A stretch of DNA of 64,000 nt from NCBI GenBank assembly GCA_944389455.1, contig CALXMK010000014.1, forward strand, positions 1-64,000, given 5' to 3'. The position numbers and the translations under genes are program-made. This DNA is from an uncultured Verrucomicrobiota bacterium. Its GTDB lineage: Bacteria > Verrucomicrobiota > Verrucomicrobiia > Limisphaerales > UBA1412. This document shows positions 18,971 through 27,047 of this stretch, one piece after another (position 1 is the first letter of the stretch; each line of letters starts with the position of its first letter). A model generated the notes under the pieces. The model was not told where the DNA came from, made no database searches, and saw nothing but the letters and a program-made list of their open reading frames with translations.

Positions 18971-18996
18971 AACGGCGGAATCTCTATCCCGCCGTT
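18971..18996 (-). terminator. Intrinsic terminator of the ThuA-like gene
   Basis: AACGGCGG (18971-18978) and CCGCCGTT (18989-18996) form an 8-bp stem. Read on the minus strand the stem is followed by a T-rich stretch. It lies 25 bp beyond the ThuA-like stop, back to back with the plus-strand terminator. Confidence 0.75.
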
Positions 18997-19020
18997 GAGA
19001 AATATTTTATTTGTCGTAAG

Positions 19021-19788
19021 TTATTGAGTTACCTTGCCGGTCGCAGCCCATTCACTGCCTTTGACAATCAGTTCACGAACTCCTTCTTTCTGAAGAGATT
19101 TTTCAGTATGCCCAAAGCATTGGTGGAAAACTCTTCCTTTGCCGTAGTTGAGAGTAATAGCCAAAGGTTCAATTTCTCCTTCATGACCTTTAAAGGTTGT
19201 AACACCAGTGGCTAAGATGTTGTATTGGGTATCGGGAGCTACTACCAGGGCGGAGTAAAGTTCATCATCAGCCTGGAATGTATCCATGTCTTTGGTGATA
19301 GGATGATTTTTATCCTGAATAGTGACATCAAAAACGTATGTGCCGGGGGCATGGCCGGAACCATCTTTAGGACTCCAATAGACTCCGCACATTTTTTTGA
19401 ATTCGAGCCATTCGGGGAAAGAGCCACTTGCCATGTGATTGATAACTAAACCTTTGCCATTGCTAAGAAAGTATTCCAGATTAGCTTTGGCTTGATCTGA
19501 GAGGTCTTCTCCCGAGACATTAGCGCGAATGAAGAAGATAAGGTCATATTTTGCCAGCGCTTTAGCGGATTCCAAAATATTCATATCTTCGCTGATTCGT
19601 ACATCAAATTTTCCGGAATCAAGGAGCATTTGGCGATATTCAGCTTGAGTTTTGATCCACGGATGAGCATCCACATCGTCTCCGGAGATAATTAAAGTAT
19701 TGATTTTGGTGTTATCCGCTGCGGAGAGGGTGCAGGCAATGCACGCTAGCACAGCGTACGATAAAGTTAGTTTGCTGTTTAATTTCAT
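19021..19788 (-). CDS. Exported ThuA-like (trehalose utilisation/class I glutamine amidotransferase fold) protein
   Basis: This is a 255-residue exported protein with a signal peptide ending near LSAA (residue 24). The ThuA-like fold is indicated by LIISGDDVDAHPW, YDLIFFIRANV, GKGLVINHMASGSFPEW and GKGRVFHQCFGHT. In PVC bacteria and Bacteroidetes, ThuA proteins accompany DUF1080 and Gfo/Idh proteins. Their biochemical role is not settled and has been tied to keto-sugar catabolism. The gene is divergent from the Tat-exported TIM-barrel gene at 19990, which suggests shared regulation from the 180-bp intergenic region. The fold call is solid; the function is tentative. Confidence 0.85.
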   Translation of the reverse strand: MKLNSKLTLSYAVLACIACTLSAADNTKINTLIISGDDVDAHPWIKTQAEYRQMLLDSGKFDVRISEDMNILESAKALAKYDLIFFIRANVSGEDLSDQAKANLEYFLSNGKGLVINHMASGSFPEWLEFKKMCGVYWSPKDGSGHAPGTYVFDVTIQDKNHPITKDMDTFQADDELYSALVVAPDTQYNILATGVTTFKGHEGEIEPLAITLNYGKGRVFHQCFGHTEKSLQKEGVRELIVKGSEWAATGKVTQ

Positions 19789-19968
19789 AGAGATTGGTCT
19801 CGTCTTCCAACGATTAGAGCTATTTTCCTAAAATATAGTGAAAAAGACAAGAGTAAGATTGTTTTGTGAAAGAAAAATTAGTGCTAAACTGGACTTTTTA
19901 TCTTTGTTAGAGTAAAATAAAAAGCGCTATGAGTCGGAAGTTTTTCCCAATGTTGGGAGGAATTATTC

Positions 19969-20868
19969 GTGAATAGGAGAGATAAGATTATGAATTTAAA
20001 TCAGTATACGGGGACGAGATTTTCTCGTCGTGATTTTTTACGTTCGAGTGCAGCAGGTATTGCCGCCGTGCTGATGGGATCACGGATGGACCTGCTGGCT
20101 GAAGCCGCTAAAAGAAAAATTCCTGTAGGTGTGCAGTTATATTCTGTTCGGTCAGCTTGTTCCAAGGATTTACCCGGTACCTTGGCTGAAGTTAAGAAGA
20201 TTGGTTATACGGGGGTAGAGTTTGCGGGATATTATGACCGGAGTGCCAAAGAATTGCGTCAGATGCTTGATGACAATGGTCTTAAATGTTATGGTACTCA
20301 TACTGGACTGAATACTCTTCAAGGGGATGAACTGAAAAAGACGATAGAATTTAATCAAGTTCTTGGTAATAAATATTTAATTTGTCCTTGGATGAATGGA
20401 CAAACGGTTGATGGCTGGAAGAAGCTTGCTGATGAGTTCAATGCGATGTCTCAAGTTGTCCGCAAAGAGAAAATGTATGTAGGATATCATGCTCATGCAC
20501 ATGATTTCCACAAATTGGATGGACAAGTTCCTTGGGATATTTTCTTTGGCGGTACAGATGAGGAGGTTGTCATGCAGCTGGATACCAGTAATTGTTTAGA
20601 TGCGGGAACAGATCCCTTGAAAGTTTTGAAGAAGTATCCAAAACGCAGTCGCTCAGTCCATCTTAAAGAACATGGTGGAGATGCCGATACTGTTATTGGC
20701 GGTGGGGAAGTAGATTGGAAAGCTATTTTTGATTTCTGTGATAAGGATGTAACAGAGTATTACATTGTAGAGCATGAGCGCGGTAATGATCCGGTTCTAT
20801 CCGTTAAGGCAATTAAGGGGTGCTTTGAAGGACTTAAGAAGCTGGGAGCAGTGCCGGCGGCTGAATAA
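19969..20868 (+). CDS. Tat-exported sugar phosphate isomerase/epimerase-like TIM-barrel protein
   Basis: This protein of about 299 residues starts with a Tat signal (S-R-R-D-F-L-R) followed by AAGIAAVLMG. A xylose-isomerase-like (AP endonuclease 2) barrel follows, with VGVQLYSVR, HAHAHDFHK, QLDTSNCLDAG, VHLKEHGG and YYIVEHERG supplying the usual metal-binding Glu, His and Asp residues. Two starts are plausible: GTG at 19969 with GGGAGG 8 bp upstream, and ATG at 19990 with AGGAG about 10 bp upstream. I favour 19990 because it gives a normal Tat leader. It probably acts on a periplasmic sugar. Exported relatives occur with ThuA and DUF1080 proteins in 3-keto-sugar pathways. Confidence 0.87.
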   Translation: MNRRDKIMNLNQYTGTRFSRRDFLRSSAAGIAAVLMGSRMDLLAEAAKRKIPVGVQLYSVRSACSKDLPGTLAEVKKIGYTGVEFAGYYDRSAKELRQMLDDNGLKCYGTHTGLNTLQGDELKKTIEFNQVLGNKYLICPWMNGQTVDGWKKLADEFNAMSQVVRKEKMYVGYHAHAHDFHKLDGQVPWDIFFGGTDEEVVMQLDTSNCLDAGTDPLKVLKKYPKRSRSVHLKEHGGDADTVIGGGEVDWKAIFDFCDKDVTEYYIVEHERGNDPVLSVKAIKGCFEGLKKLGAVPAAE

Positions 20869-20955
20869 TCTTAGTAGACTGAAGTCAATCTGACTTTGGT
20901 GCATTGTTGAAACTTTAGGTCTTCCCTTATTATTGGGAAGACCTAGAGATGAATT

Positions 20956-21843
20956 ATGAAGTTATCAGATATTTACAAACCTTCGGTACCGGTTTTATCT
21001 TTTGAGGTTTTTCCTCCCAAACCGGATAAACCGTTGGAAACGATTACAGATGTAATCGGTGGCTTTAAGGAGTATTCACCCGATTTCATCAGTGTTACTT
21101 ATGGAGCAGGAGGAGGTACTCGCTCTCGAACAATTGAGATAGCCAGTTGCATTCGTAAAATTCATGGAATGGAGCCCATGGCGCATTTGACCTGTGTAGG
21201 ACAGACACACCAAGATGTAGATCTCTTTTTGGAAGAGCTGAAAGAGCATAAAATATCTAATATTCTTGCTCTAAGAGGGGATCCGCCTCGTAATAATCCC
21301 AATTTCGATTTTTCAAGAGGAGAGTTTCCCTACGCTTCGGATTTAATTAGTTATATTCGTAAACAGAGGGGAAATGAATTTGGGATTGCGGCTGCTGCGT
21401 ATGTAGAGGGACATCAGGACTGTAAATATATTGACAGAGATTGGGAAAATCTCAAGCGCAAGGTAGATCAGGGCGTCGATGTACTGATTACACAACTTTT
21501 TTATGATAACCGGATGTTTTTCCATTTTCGAGATACAGTTCGCAGAATGGGGATCAAAGTGCCGATTGTTCCAGGGATCATGCCATTGTTTAACGGAAAG
21601 CAAATATACCGGATTATGACACTTTGCGGGGCCTCTATGCCGGCGAAAGTGATGATCATGCTTGACAAGTACAAGGATTCGGAGGAAGATATGTACCGCG
21701 CAGGCGTAGAGTACGCCGTGAAGCAAATTCAAGAGTTAATGAGCGAAGGGGTGGATGGAATTCACCTTGAGCTGATGAACAGGTTGGATCTGGCAAAGAA
21801 TGTTCTTGGCGGGCTGAAGATGAATCGCAGATGTTCCAGCTAG
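20956..21843 (+). CDS. metF: 5,10-methylenetetrahydrofolate reductase
   Basis: This 295-residue flavoprotein reduces methylene-tetrahydrofolate to methyl-tetrahydrofolate for methionine synthesis. Family motifs are SFEVFPPKPDKP at the N terminus (catalytic Glu), FISVTYGAGGGTR, HLTCVGQT, ILALRGDPP and LITQLFYDN, then VPGIMP. The length is typical of bacterial MetF. It stands alone between the Tat-exported barrel gene and rpmB, with no methionine synthase in view. No SAM or cobalamin riboswitch is visible in the 87 bp upstream. Confidence 0.96.
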   Translation: MKLSDIYKPSVPVLSFEVFPPKPDKPLETITDVIGGFKEYSPDFISVTYGAGGGTRSRTIEIASCIRKIHGMEPMAHLTCVGQTHQDVDLFLEELKEHKISNILALRGDPPRNNPNFDFSRGEFPYASDLISYIRKQRGNEFGIAAAAYVEGHQDCKYIDRDWENLKRKVDQGVDVLITQLFYDNRMFFHFRDTVRRMGIKVPIVPGIMPLFNGKQIYRIMTLCGASMPAKVMIMLDKYKDSEEDMYRAGVEYAVKQIQELMSEGVDGIHLELMNRLDLAKNVLGGLKMNRRCSS

Positions 21844-21850
21844 TCGGATC

Positions 21851-21878
21851 TTGACTTGTTAGAGTATTTTTTTATAAT
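21851..21878 (+). promoter_or_regulatory. Sigma-70-type promoter upstream of rpmB
   Basis: TTGACT (21851-21856) and TATAAT (21873-21878) are separated by 16 bp and lie 46 bp before the rpmB start. This is the clearest consensus promoter I can see in the window. Confidence 0.8.
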
Positions 21879-21924
21879 AAACGTCCTCTATTGATTAGAA
21901 ATAGAGAGTGCTAGAGAGAGAAGT

Positions 21925-22185
21925 ATGTCACGCATTTGTGAATTAACAGGTAAGCGCCCAATCAAAGGTAGTATTATATGGCGCAGTGGTAAGGCGAAGA
22001 AGAAGGGTGGTATCGGTCAGCACGTTACGGCTATCACCAAGCGCCGTTTCATTCCCAATTTACAGCGCGTCCGTGCCTTGGTTGATGGAGAAGTTCGCTA
22101 TATCTGGGTCACGGCTAAGGCGATTAAGAAGGGAATAGTTGTCAAACCTCCTCGTCGTAATTGGAAACCTGCTGATAAGGAATAA
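21925..22185 (+). CDS. rpmB: 50S ribosomal protein L28
   Basis: This 86-residue basic ribosomal protein begins MSRICELTGKRPIKG. It continues through the conserved RRFIPNLQRVR segment and ends in a Lys/Arg-rich tail (VVKPPRRNWKP), all typical of bL28. It is preceded by a consensus promoter and followed by a GC-rich terminator, so it is probably monocistronic. Confidence 0.97.
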   Translation: MSRICELTGKRPIKGSIIWRSGKAKKKGGIGQHVTAITKRRFIPNLQRVRALVDGEVRYIWVTAKAIKKGIVVKPPRRNWKPADKE

Positions 22186-22227
22186 TTCTGCAATTTTATT
22201 ATTCGTTATTCATATTTTATCAAATAT

Positions 22228-22256
22228 AAAACCGGTTCTAAGAGCCGGTTTTTTGT
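22228..22256 (+). terminator. Intrinsic terminator of rpmB
   Basis: An AAACCGGTTCT / AGAGCCGGTTT stem with one non-Watson-Crick pair is followed by a run of T. It lies about 45 bp after the rpmB stop. Confidence 0.85.
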
Positions 22257-22341
22257 TTATTTTATTTGATTTGTTAGAAGATAGTAGCGAGGGCTAGGTG
22301 AAGTTAGCCTTCAAGTAATCTTTAGCTTAATCAAAACTTTT

Positions 22342-22918
22342 TCATGAGAAGTTTTCTGACAGGATGAGTTCTTCCAAACGTTGATTGAGAAGGATTTCAG
22401 CTTCACCCTGACCATAGATCTTCTCATAAGCCAGAAGTTTTCTTCCTAATTCTTGGAGCAGTTCTTGATTCCCAGAAGAATTCCATACCTGCTTAAAGTT
22501 ACAAAGAATAGATTTTTGGCCTTGAAGAAAAATTCCAGATTGCTTTTGAAGCAGAACAGCAATAGAGAGATCTGTAGATAAAGGTGAGCTCAATCCCATT
22601 TTTGTCTGAGATTTCTTTCGGAGCTATACATTCACAGTTTTGTGTATATTTATCCTGATCTCGGCTGAGAATTGCGAAAGTACAAATAGGATTGTCCAAT
22701 GTGTAGCCTATCCATCTTAGAGTTTCCAAACGATTGGAGGATTCTATTAAATCGGTTAAATTAGAAGAAGTATTATATTTAAGAATTGTCTTGGTGAAAT
22801 AGTCCCCTTCAACAGGTTCTTTTCTAAAAAAGTATTTCTCTTCCTTTTTGTCACAGGAATAGAGGAATAATGCCAGTATTGGCAGACAGATTAGTGAGAA
22901 TCTAAGTTTTAGCATCAT
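22342..22918 (-). pseudogene. Frameshifted small lipoprotein gene (unknown family)
   Basis: Two overlapping frames look like one broken gene. The first (22918 down to 22499) starts MMLKLRFSLI and has a lipobox L-Y-S-C with Cys22. The second (22599 down to 22342) runs to LEELILSENFS. They meet at a run of five A's on the minus strand (22599-22603). With four A's the reading continues as EISDKMGLSSPLSTDL without interruption, giving a lipoprotein of about 191 residues. In the given sequence the first frame instead runs on for about 33 residues of low-quality sequence (RSLYCCSASKAIWNFS). A sequencing or assembly indel, true decay, slippage and two overlapping genes are all possible. I do not recognise the family. 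Confidence 0.6.
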
Positions 22919-23136
22919 GTTTTATTTAAATAAATATAGTATATCAGAGAAGAGTCCGTAAGAGGGAAGATAATAAAAAATTATTTTTTATAGAATCTCA
23001 ATAGTTTAGGATATTGGTGAGAATAGCATGCAATCCGACAAGGAGATATTATATCTGAACCATAGTATTGACTGTTGTTTATTCGGAATGTGGCGTTGTT
23101 TGACGGATTAGTCTAAAGAACAAAGAAATAAGATTC

Positions 23137-24759
23137 TTGCTATTGAATAGGTCTACAGGTAGAATAGGGATGATGAAAAGAGTCTACAGGTACATGATAT
23201 GTGCGGTGATTGCCGTTTTAATAGCGTATGGAAATATTATGGCGGGAAATAACCTGGTGCAGCGTATTGTGCCAGAAGCAATTGGAACGGAGAAATCTGT
23301 TCAGACAGTTCCAGCGGCCGTTTTGGAGGGGATAGAGAGAGAATCTGCTTATTTAAAGAATAAGATTTTAAATTCTACCAATTTGTTGGATTCCATTGTA
23401 CCAGAAGGAACTATTTATTATATTTCTCCGAATGGAAATGACAGTAATCCGGGAAAGTTTGAGGAAGGAGCTTGGAGCTCGTTGATCCGAGTGAATGAAA
23501 CGGAGTTTATGCCGGGAGATATAGTTTGCTTTGAGAGAGGAGGGGTTTGGAGGGGACAGCTCCGAGCAAGAGAAGGGGTAACTTATACGGCGTATGGCAG
23601 CGGAGATAAACCAAAGATTTACGGTTCACCGGAAAATGCGGCTTCGCCGGAAAAGTGGATTAAAGAAACGGAGAATATTTACCGCTATTATAAACCATTA
23701 AAATCAGATGTGGGAACGCTTGTCTTTAATGACGGAGAGGAGCACGCAATCAAGGCCATTCTTAGAACAGAGGCTGATGGGAAAACTTTTAATAATACCA
23801 CCGGCGAGCCATTTATGAATTATCGTGATTTAAAGCATGATCTCCATTTCTATCATGATTATAAAGGGAACGGTAATGTGTATTTGTACTCAGTGAAGGG
23901 AAATCCGGGAGAGCGTTTTTCCGGAATAGAACTAAATGTAAAGGGGAATATTATTCAAATTACCGGCGACGGAGTAACAATTGATAATCTTTGTATTAAA
24001 TATGGAGGATCACATGGCGTCGGCAGTGGAACCACTAAGAATCTTAAGGTGCAGTATTGTGAATTGGGTTGGATTGGAGGATCTATTCAAGCGGAGGGAA
24101 TTTATGGACGAAATTATCCAACCCGATTTGGAAATGCCGTTGAGATTTGGGGAGGGTGTGAAAATTACACAGTGGACCATTGCTGGATTTATCAGGTGTA
24201 TGATGCGGCAGTAACTCAGCAATTTTATATTCAAGAGAATTCGAATCCAGTGCTGATGAGAAATATTCGTTATTCTAATAATCTAATGGAATATTGCAAT
24301 TATGGGGTAGAATATTTCTTGGGAAAAATGAGTGGAACATCAAAAATTGATGATTCAAATCCAACTCAGAGCAAAGATATGATTGATAATATGGTGATTG
24401 AACGGAATATTATAAGCCATATTGGCCGAGGGTTTAGTCAGCAGCGTCCTGATAAGGATCAGGCTGCGCATATTAAAAGCTGGAATCATCATAATCCTGC
24501 GAAAAATTGTTTAATTCAGGACAATGTTTTTGAGGATTCAACGGATATGATTATTCATATTGCATCTTCTTTCCCGGGTGCGTTGCCTCGTATGGATGGA
24601 AACCTATATTTGCAGAAGAAAGGAGAAGAGTTGGGAATATATGGCATCAATCCGGAGTGTAAGAGAATTATCTATGATGAGGAGACAGCAGATTTTATTC
24701 ATGGTCCTGGGCTAGGTGATAAAAACGCCAAGGTATTTTTTATCTCTTCAGAGGAGTGA
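23137..24759 (+). CDS. Exported right-handed beta-helix protein (polysaccharide lyase-like)
   Basis: This is a secreted protein of about 530 residues. The open frame starts with TTG at 23137, but ATG at 23167 or 23170 gives a better signal peptide (MKRVYRYMICAVIAVLIAYG). From about residue 95, YYISPNGNDSNPG and FMPGDIVCFERGGVW match the start of parallel beta-helix proteins. Short Asn- and Ile-rich rungs follow (GDGVTIDNLCIKYG, ENYTVDHCWIYQVYD, NLMEYCNYGVEYF, NMVIERNIISHIG). Such folds occur in pectate lyases and other polysaccharide-active enzymes. I cannot identify catalytic residues, so the substrate is open. A strong hairpin terminator follows. Confidence 0.75.
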   Translation: MLLNRSTGRIGMMKRVYRYMICAVIAVLIAYGNIMAGNNLVQRIVPEAIGTEKSVQTVPAAVLEGIERESAYLKNKILNSTNLLDSIVPEGTIYYISPNGNDSNPGKFEEGAWSSLIRVNETEFMPGDIVCFERGGVWRGQLRAREGVTYTAYGSGDKPKIYGSPENAASPEKWIKETENIYRYYKPLKSDVGTLVFNDGEEHAIKAILRTEADGKTFNNTTGEPFMNYRDLKHDLHFYHDYKGNGNVYLYSVKGNPGERFSGIELNVKGNIIQITGDGVTIDNLCIKYGGSHGVGSGTTKNLKVQYCELGWIGGSIQAEGIYGRNYPTRFGNAVEIWGGCENYTVDHCWIYQVYDAAVTQQFYIQENSNPVLMRNIRYSNNLMEYCNYGVEYFLGKMSGTSKIDDSNPTQSKDMIDNMVIERNIISHIGRGFSQQRPDKDQAAHIKSWNHHNPAKNCLIQDNVFEDSTDMIIHIASSFPGALPRMDGNLYLQKKGEELGIYGINPECKRIIYDEETADFIHGPGLGDKNAKVFFISSEE

Positions 24760-24777
24760 GAAATAGAGAGATAAAAT

Positions 24778-24819
24778 AAAGAACCGCAAAAGAGAGAAAA
24801 AACTCTATTGCGGTTCTTT
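24778..24819. terminator. Bidirectional terminator between convergent genes
   Basis: AAAGAACCGCAA (24778-24789) pairs perfectly with TTGCGGTTCTTT (24808-24819), with a further inner AGAG/CTCT pairing. T runs follow on the plus strand and A-rich sequence flanks the other side. It separates the beta-helix gene from the convergent DUF1080 gene. Confidence 0.85.
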
Positions 24820-24862
24820 TTAGTTTCCTAAGCAGGAACCTTAAAGGAGGGAAAAAGGGGGA

Positions 24863-25936
24863 TTATTTCTTTTCGCGTTCCATTCTTGTTTTATTTCCTT
24901 CCATTGTCCAATAGACAGATTGAGGAATTCCTTCGTCGTTGAAATCGGCGAAATCAAAAGCGAAATCAGTACGGTCTGTGACAAAGTGGGTAGTACTTTC
25001 GGCAGTCATCTTCCATGAATTATTACGATTGCCAACCCAGTTGAGATAGAGTTGTTCACCATCGCGATAGATTTCCCAGCGCATTCCGCCGGATTCATAG
25101 ATACCGGCGAGTTTATCCAGGTAGCTATTAGAATATTTGAAGACTTTATCTTTGCATCCTAACTCACGAACCCAGACATTGCGGAATTTGACAGGATTGC
25201 CGTGATCCTGGAAGGAGATGGGCTGCTTATAGTCATGCTTGGAATAAGGAGCACGGCTAAGCCAGCCGGTAGGACCGGTTAATTCACGATCCCATTGCAC
25301 CAGAACATCGTTAAAGAAAACAGTGAGGCGTGCAGGAGATTTAACTGAGCCATCATCATTGAATCGCGGTGCGATGTAGACAATGTCATAAACATTCCAT
25401 TCACCCGGTTTACGGATGGGAAGAACTTCCGGAGGATATTGTGCATAGATGGCGCCGGCATGGCCATCGGCATAGGTTTTGTTTTTGTATGAATCGAGTA
25501 CCTGAATCTCATAACGATCTCCGCCTAGGAAAACTCCGCTGTTGCCGCGTCCCTGGCTGCTTCCGCTGATGTTTTCCGGTTCGGACCACTCTACATGCAG
25601 CTGGCAATCACCAAAGCATTGCAGAGAGCGAATATATCCTGAGCCGGGGACACATTCCATAACGCCATCTTTGACGACCCATTTGGTGGGTGAACCATCG
25701 CTGGCTACCCAATTATCTAAATTAGATCCATCAAATAAAACAATAGCATCTGAAGGGGCCTTACCGGTGCGTTGATTATCGCCTACATAGCCCGGATCTA
25801 CTAACGGAGGCTGAGGGCGATTAAAGTCGTGAATTTTATACCTTGGATCAGGTTGAGCCTGAGCTTGAGAAGCAACTGTAAGGGAAACGATTCCGATCAG
25901 TGCTGCAACGAAATTTGTTTTTGAAATGATCTGCAT
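24863..25936 (-). CDS. DUF1080 protein (3-keto-disaccharide hydrolase family) with extra C-terminal domain
   Basis: This 357-residue exported protein has a signal peptide ending SQAQA. The DUF1080 jelly-roll spans about residues 60-255: LFDGSNLDNWV, MECVPGSGYI, GRGNSGVFLGGDRYEIQVLD, ISFQDHGNPVKFRNVWVREL. The Pfam family is named for 3-keto-disaccharide hydrolase activity, and some members are 3-keto-glycoside lyases. Residues about 265-357 form an additional small beta-domain (GIYESGGMRWEIYRDGEQLYL, resembling DUF3471). The two neighbouring paralogues lack it. It is the last of three tandem leftward copies and the most diverged. The domain call is firm; the substrate is unknown. Confidence 0.88.
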   Translation of the reverse strand: MQIISKTNFVAALIGIVSLTVASQAQAQPDPRYKIHDFNRPQPPLVDPGYVGDNQRTGKAPSDAIVLFDGSNLDNWVASDGSPTKWVVKDGVMECVPGSGYIRSLQCFGDCQLHVEWSEPENISGSSQGRGNSGVFLGGDRYEIQVLDSYKNKTYADGHAGAIYAQYPPEVLPIRKPGEWNVYDIVYIAPRFNDDGSVKSPARLTVFFNDVLVQWDRELTGPTGWLSRAPYSKHDYKQPISFQDHGNPVKFRNVWVRELGCKDKVFKYSNSYLDKLAGIYESGGMRWEIYRDGEQLYLNWVGNRNNSWKMTAESTTHFVTDRTDFAFDFADFNDEGIPQSVYWTMEGNKTRMEREKK

Positions 25937-26016
25937 ACTTTTATCTTTTATTTAGTTATCTATAATAGATGACGGCACCTATTTTAACTTAAGGATTCGA
26001 GGGCATTCAAGACGAA

Positions 26017-26047
26017 AAAATGCCGCACCTTGTCGGAGCGGCATTTT
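26017..26047 (-). terminator. Intrinsic terminator of the middle DUF1080 gene
   Basis: AAAATGCCGC (26017-26026) pairs with GCGGCATTTT (26038-26047), a 10-bp perfect stem. On the minus strand the second arm runs into a T run. It lies 28 bp past the stop at 26076, so each DUF1080 copy has its own terminator. Confidence 0.85.
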
Positions 26048-26075
26048 GCGTAAAATAAAATTTTAGGATGTCAAT

Positions 26076-26861
26076 CTATTGATTAATTTCACGGACCCAA
26101 ATGTTTCTGAAACGAACCGGATTACCGTGATCCTGGAATGAGATAGGTTGTTGAATGTCATGCTTCTGATAGGGAGGACGAACATGGTGTCCGGTAGGAC
26201 CGGTGAGCTCGCGATCCCATTGAACAAGTACACCATTGAAAAAGACGGTGAAACGGGCAGGAGACTTGAGTGAGCCATCCTCATTGAAACGGGGGGCGAT
26301 ATAGATGATATCATAGTTATTCCATTCACCCGGTTTATGAATGGGGTTTACAGAAGGAGGATATTGACCATAGAGCGCGGAGGCATAGCCATCAGCATAG
26401 GTTTTATTATTGTAGGTATCCAATACTTGCACTTCATATCTGCCGCCGCCCAGGAAGACACCGCTGTTCCCGCGTCCCTGGTCATCACCTTCTACTTTGG
26501 CTGGGGCTGCCCATTCTACATGGAGCTGGCAATCACCAAAGGAGTCTTTGGTATGAATGAATCCTGAACCGGGGACGCATTCCATTGCACCATCCTTAAT
26601 AACCCATTTAGTGGGTTGATTATTGTCTCCAACCCATTTATCCAAGTTGGTGCCGTCGAAGAGAACAATGGCATCAGAGGGTGCTTTGCCAACCTTGTCC
26701 TGGGTGCCGGGATAGCCGGATTCAATAGCTTCGGGGGTAGGCCGTGAGCGATCATGAATGCCGTATTTGGGATCAGGCTGTGCCTGAACTTGAGACAGAG
26801 AAAATAAACTTGCCGCACAAGCAATGGCGGCAGCCAAACTAATTTTAGAAAACAAATTCAT
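26076..26861 (-). CDS. DUF1080 protein, tandem paralogue 2
   Basis: This 261-residue exported protein has a signal peptide ending VQAQ. The single DUF1080 domain shows LFDGTNLDKWVGDNNQPTKW, GRGNSGVFLGGGRYEVQVLD and ISFQDHGNPVRFRNIWVREI. It is closely similar to the next gene upstream (27048-27824) over the full length, including the leader (MNLFSKI-LAAA) and GIHDRSRPTP, and lacks the C-terminal extension of the 24863 gene. It probably acts on oxidised (3-keto) glycosides in the periplasm, by family inference. It has its own upstream block shared with the next copy and its own terminator. Confidence 0.88.
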   Translation of the reverse strand: MNLFSKISLAAAIACAASLFSLSQVQAQPDPKYGIHDRSRPTPEAIESGYPGTQDKVGKAPSDAIVLFDGTNLDKWVGDNNQPTKWVIKDGAMECVPGSGFIHTKDSFGDCQLHVEWAAPAKVEGDDQGRGNSGVFLGGGRYEVQVLDTYNNKTYADGYASALYGQYPPSVNPIHKPGEWNNYDIIYIAPRFNEDGSLKSPARFTVFFNGVLVQWDRELTGPTGHHVRPPYQKHDIQQPISFQDHGNPVRFRNIWVREINQ

Positions 26862-26879
26862 AAGGTGTGTGATAATATT

Positions 26880-26918
26880 TTTATATCTTTAGCTTATACT
26901 GCACTTATTCAGCAAAGC
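26880..26918 (-). promoter_or_regulatory. Upstream block shared by two DUF1080 genes (copy 1)
   Basis: Minus-strand sequence upstream of 26861 shares the segment ...CAGT-TAAGCTAAA-ATATAAA with the region at 27838-27878 upstream of the next paralogue. On the minus strand TTGGCT, a 17-bp gap and TATAAG form a plausible sigma-70 promoter here. The conservation could simply reflect recent duplication. Confidence 0.45.
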
Positions 26919-26981
26919 CAATGAAAGAATGATGTGCTATCGAATTAAAATATTCAAGCAAAAGGTTTGTTGAGAAAAGAA

Positions 26982-27011
26982 AAACTGTCGCTCCATATGG
27001 AGCGACAGTTT
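26982..27011 (-). terminator. 30-bp perfect palindrome, terminator of DUF1080 paralogue 3
   Basis: Bases 26982-27011 are a perfect palindrome with 15-bp arms meeting at CAT/ATG. On the minus strand the palindrome ends in TTT and continues into T-rich sequence. It is 36 bp beyond the stop at 27048. The absence of a loop could also allow a cruciform or a symmetric protein site, but terminator is the simplest reading. Confidence 0.75.
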
Positions 27012-27047
27012 GTGAGTTAAACGAAAACTGTTTTTAGATGCGGTGCA

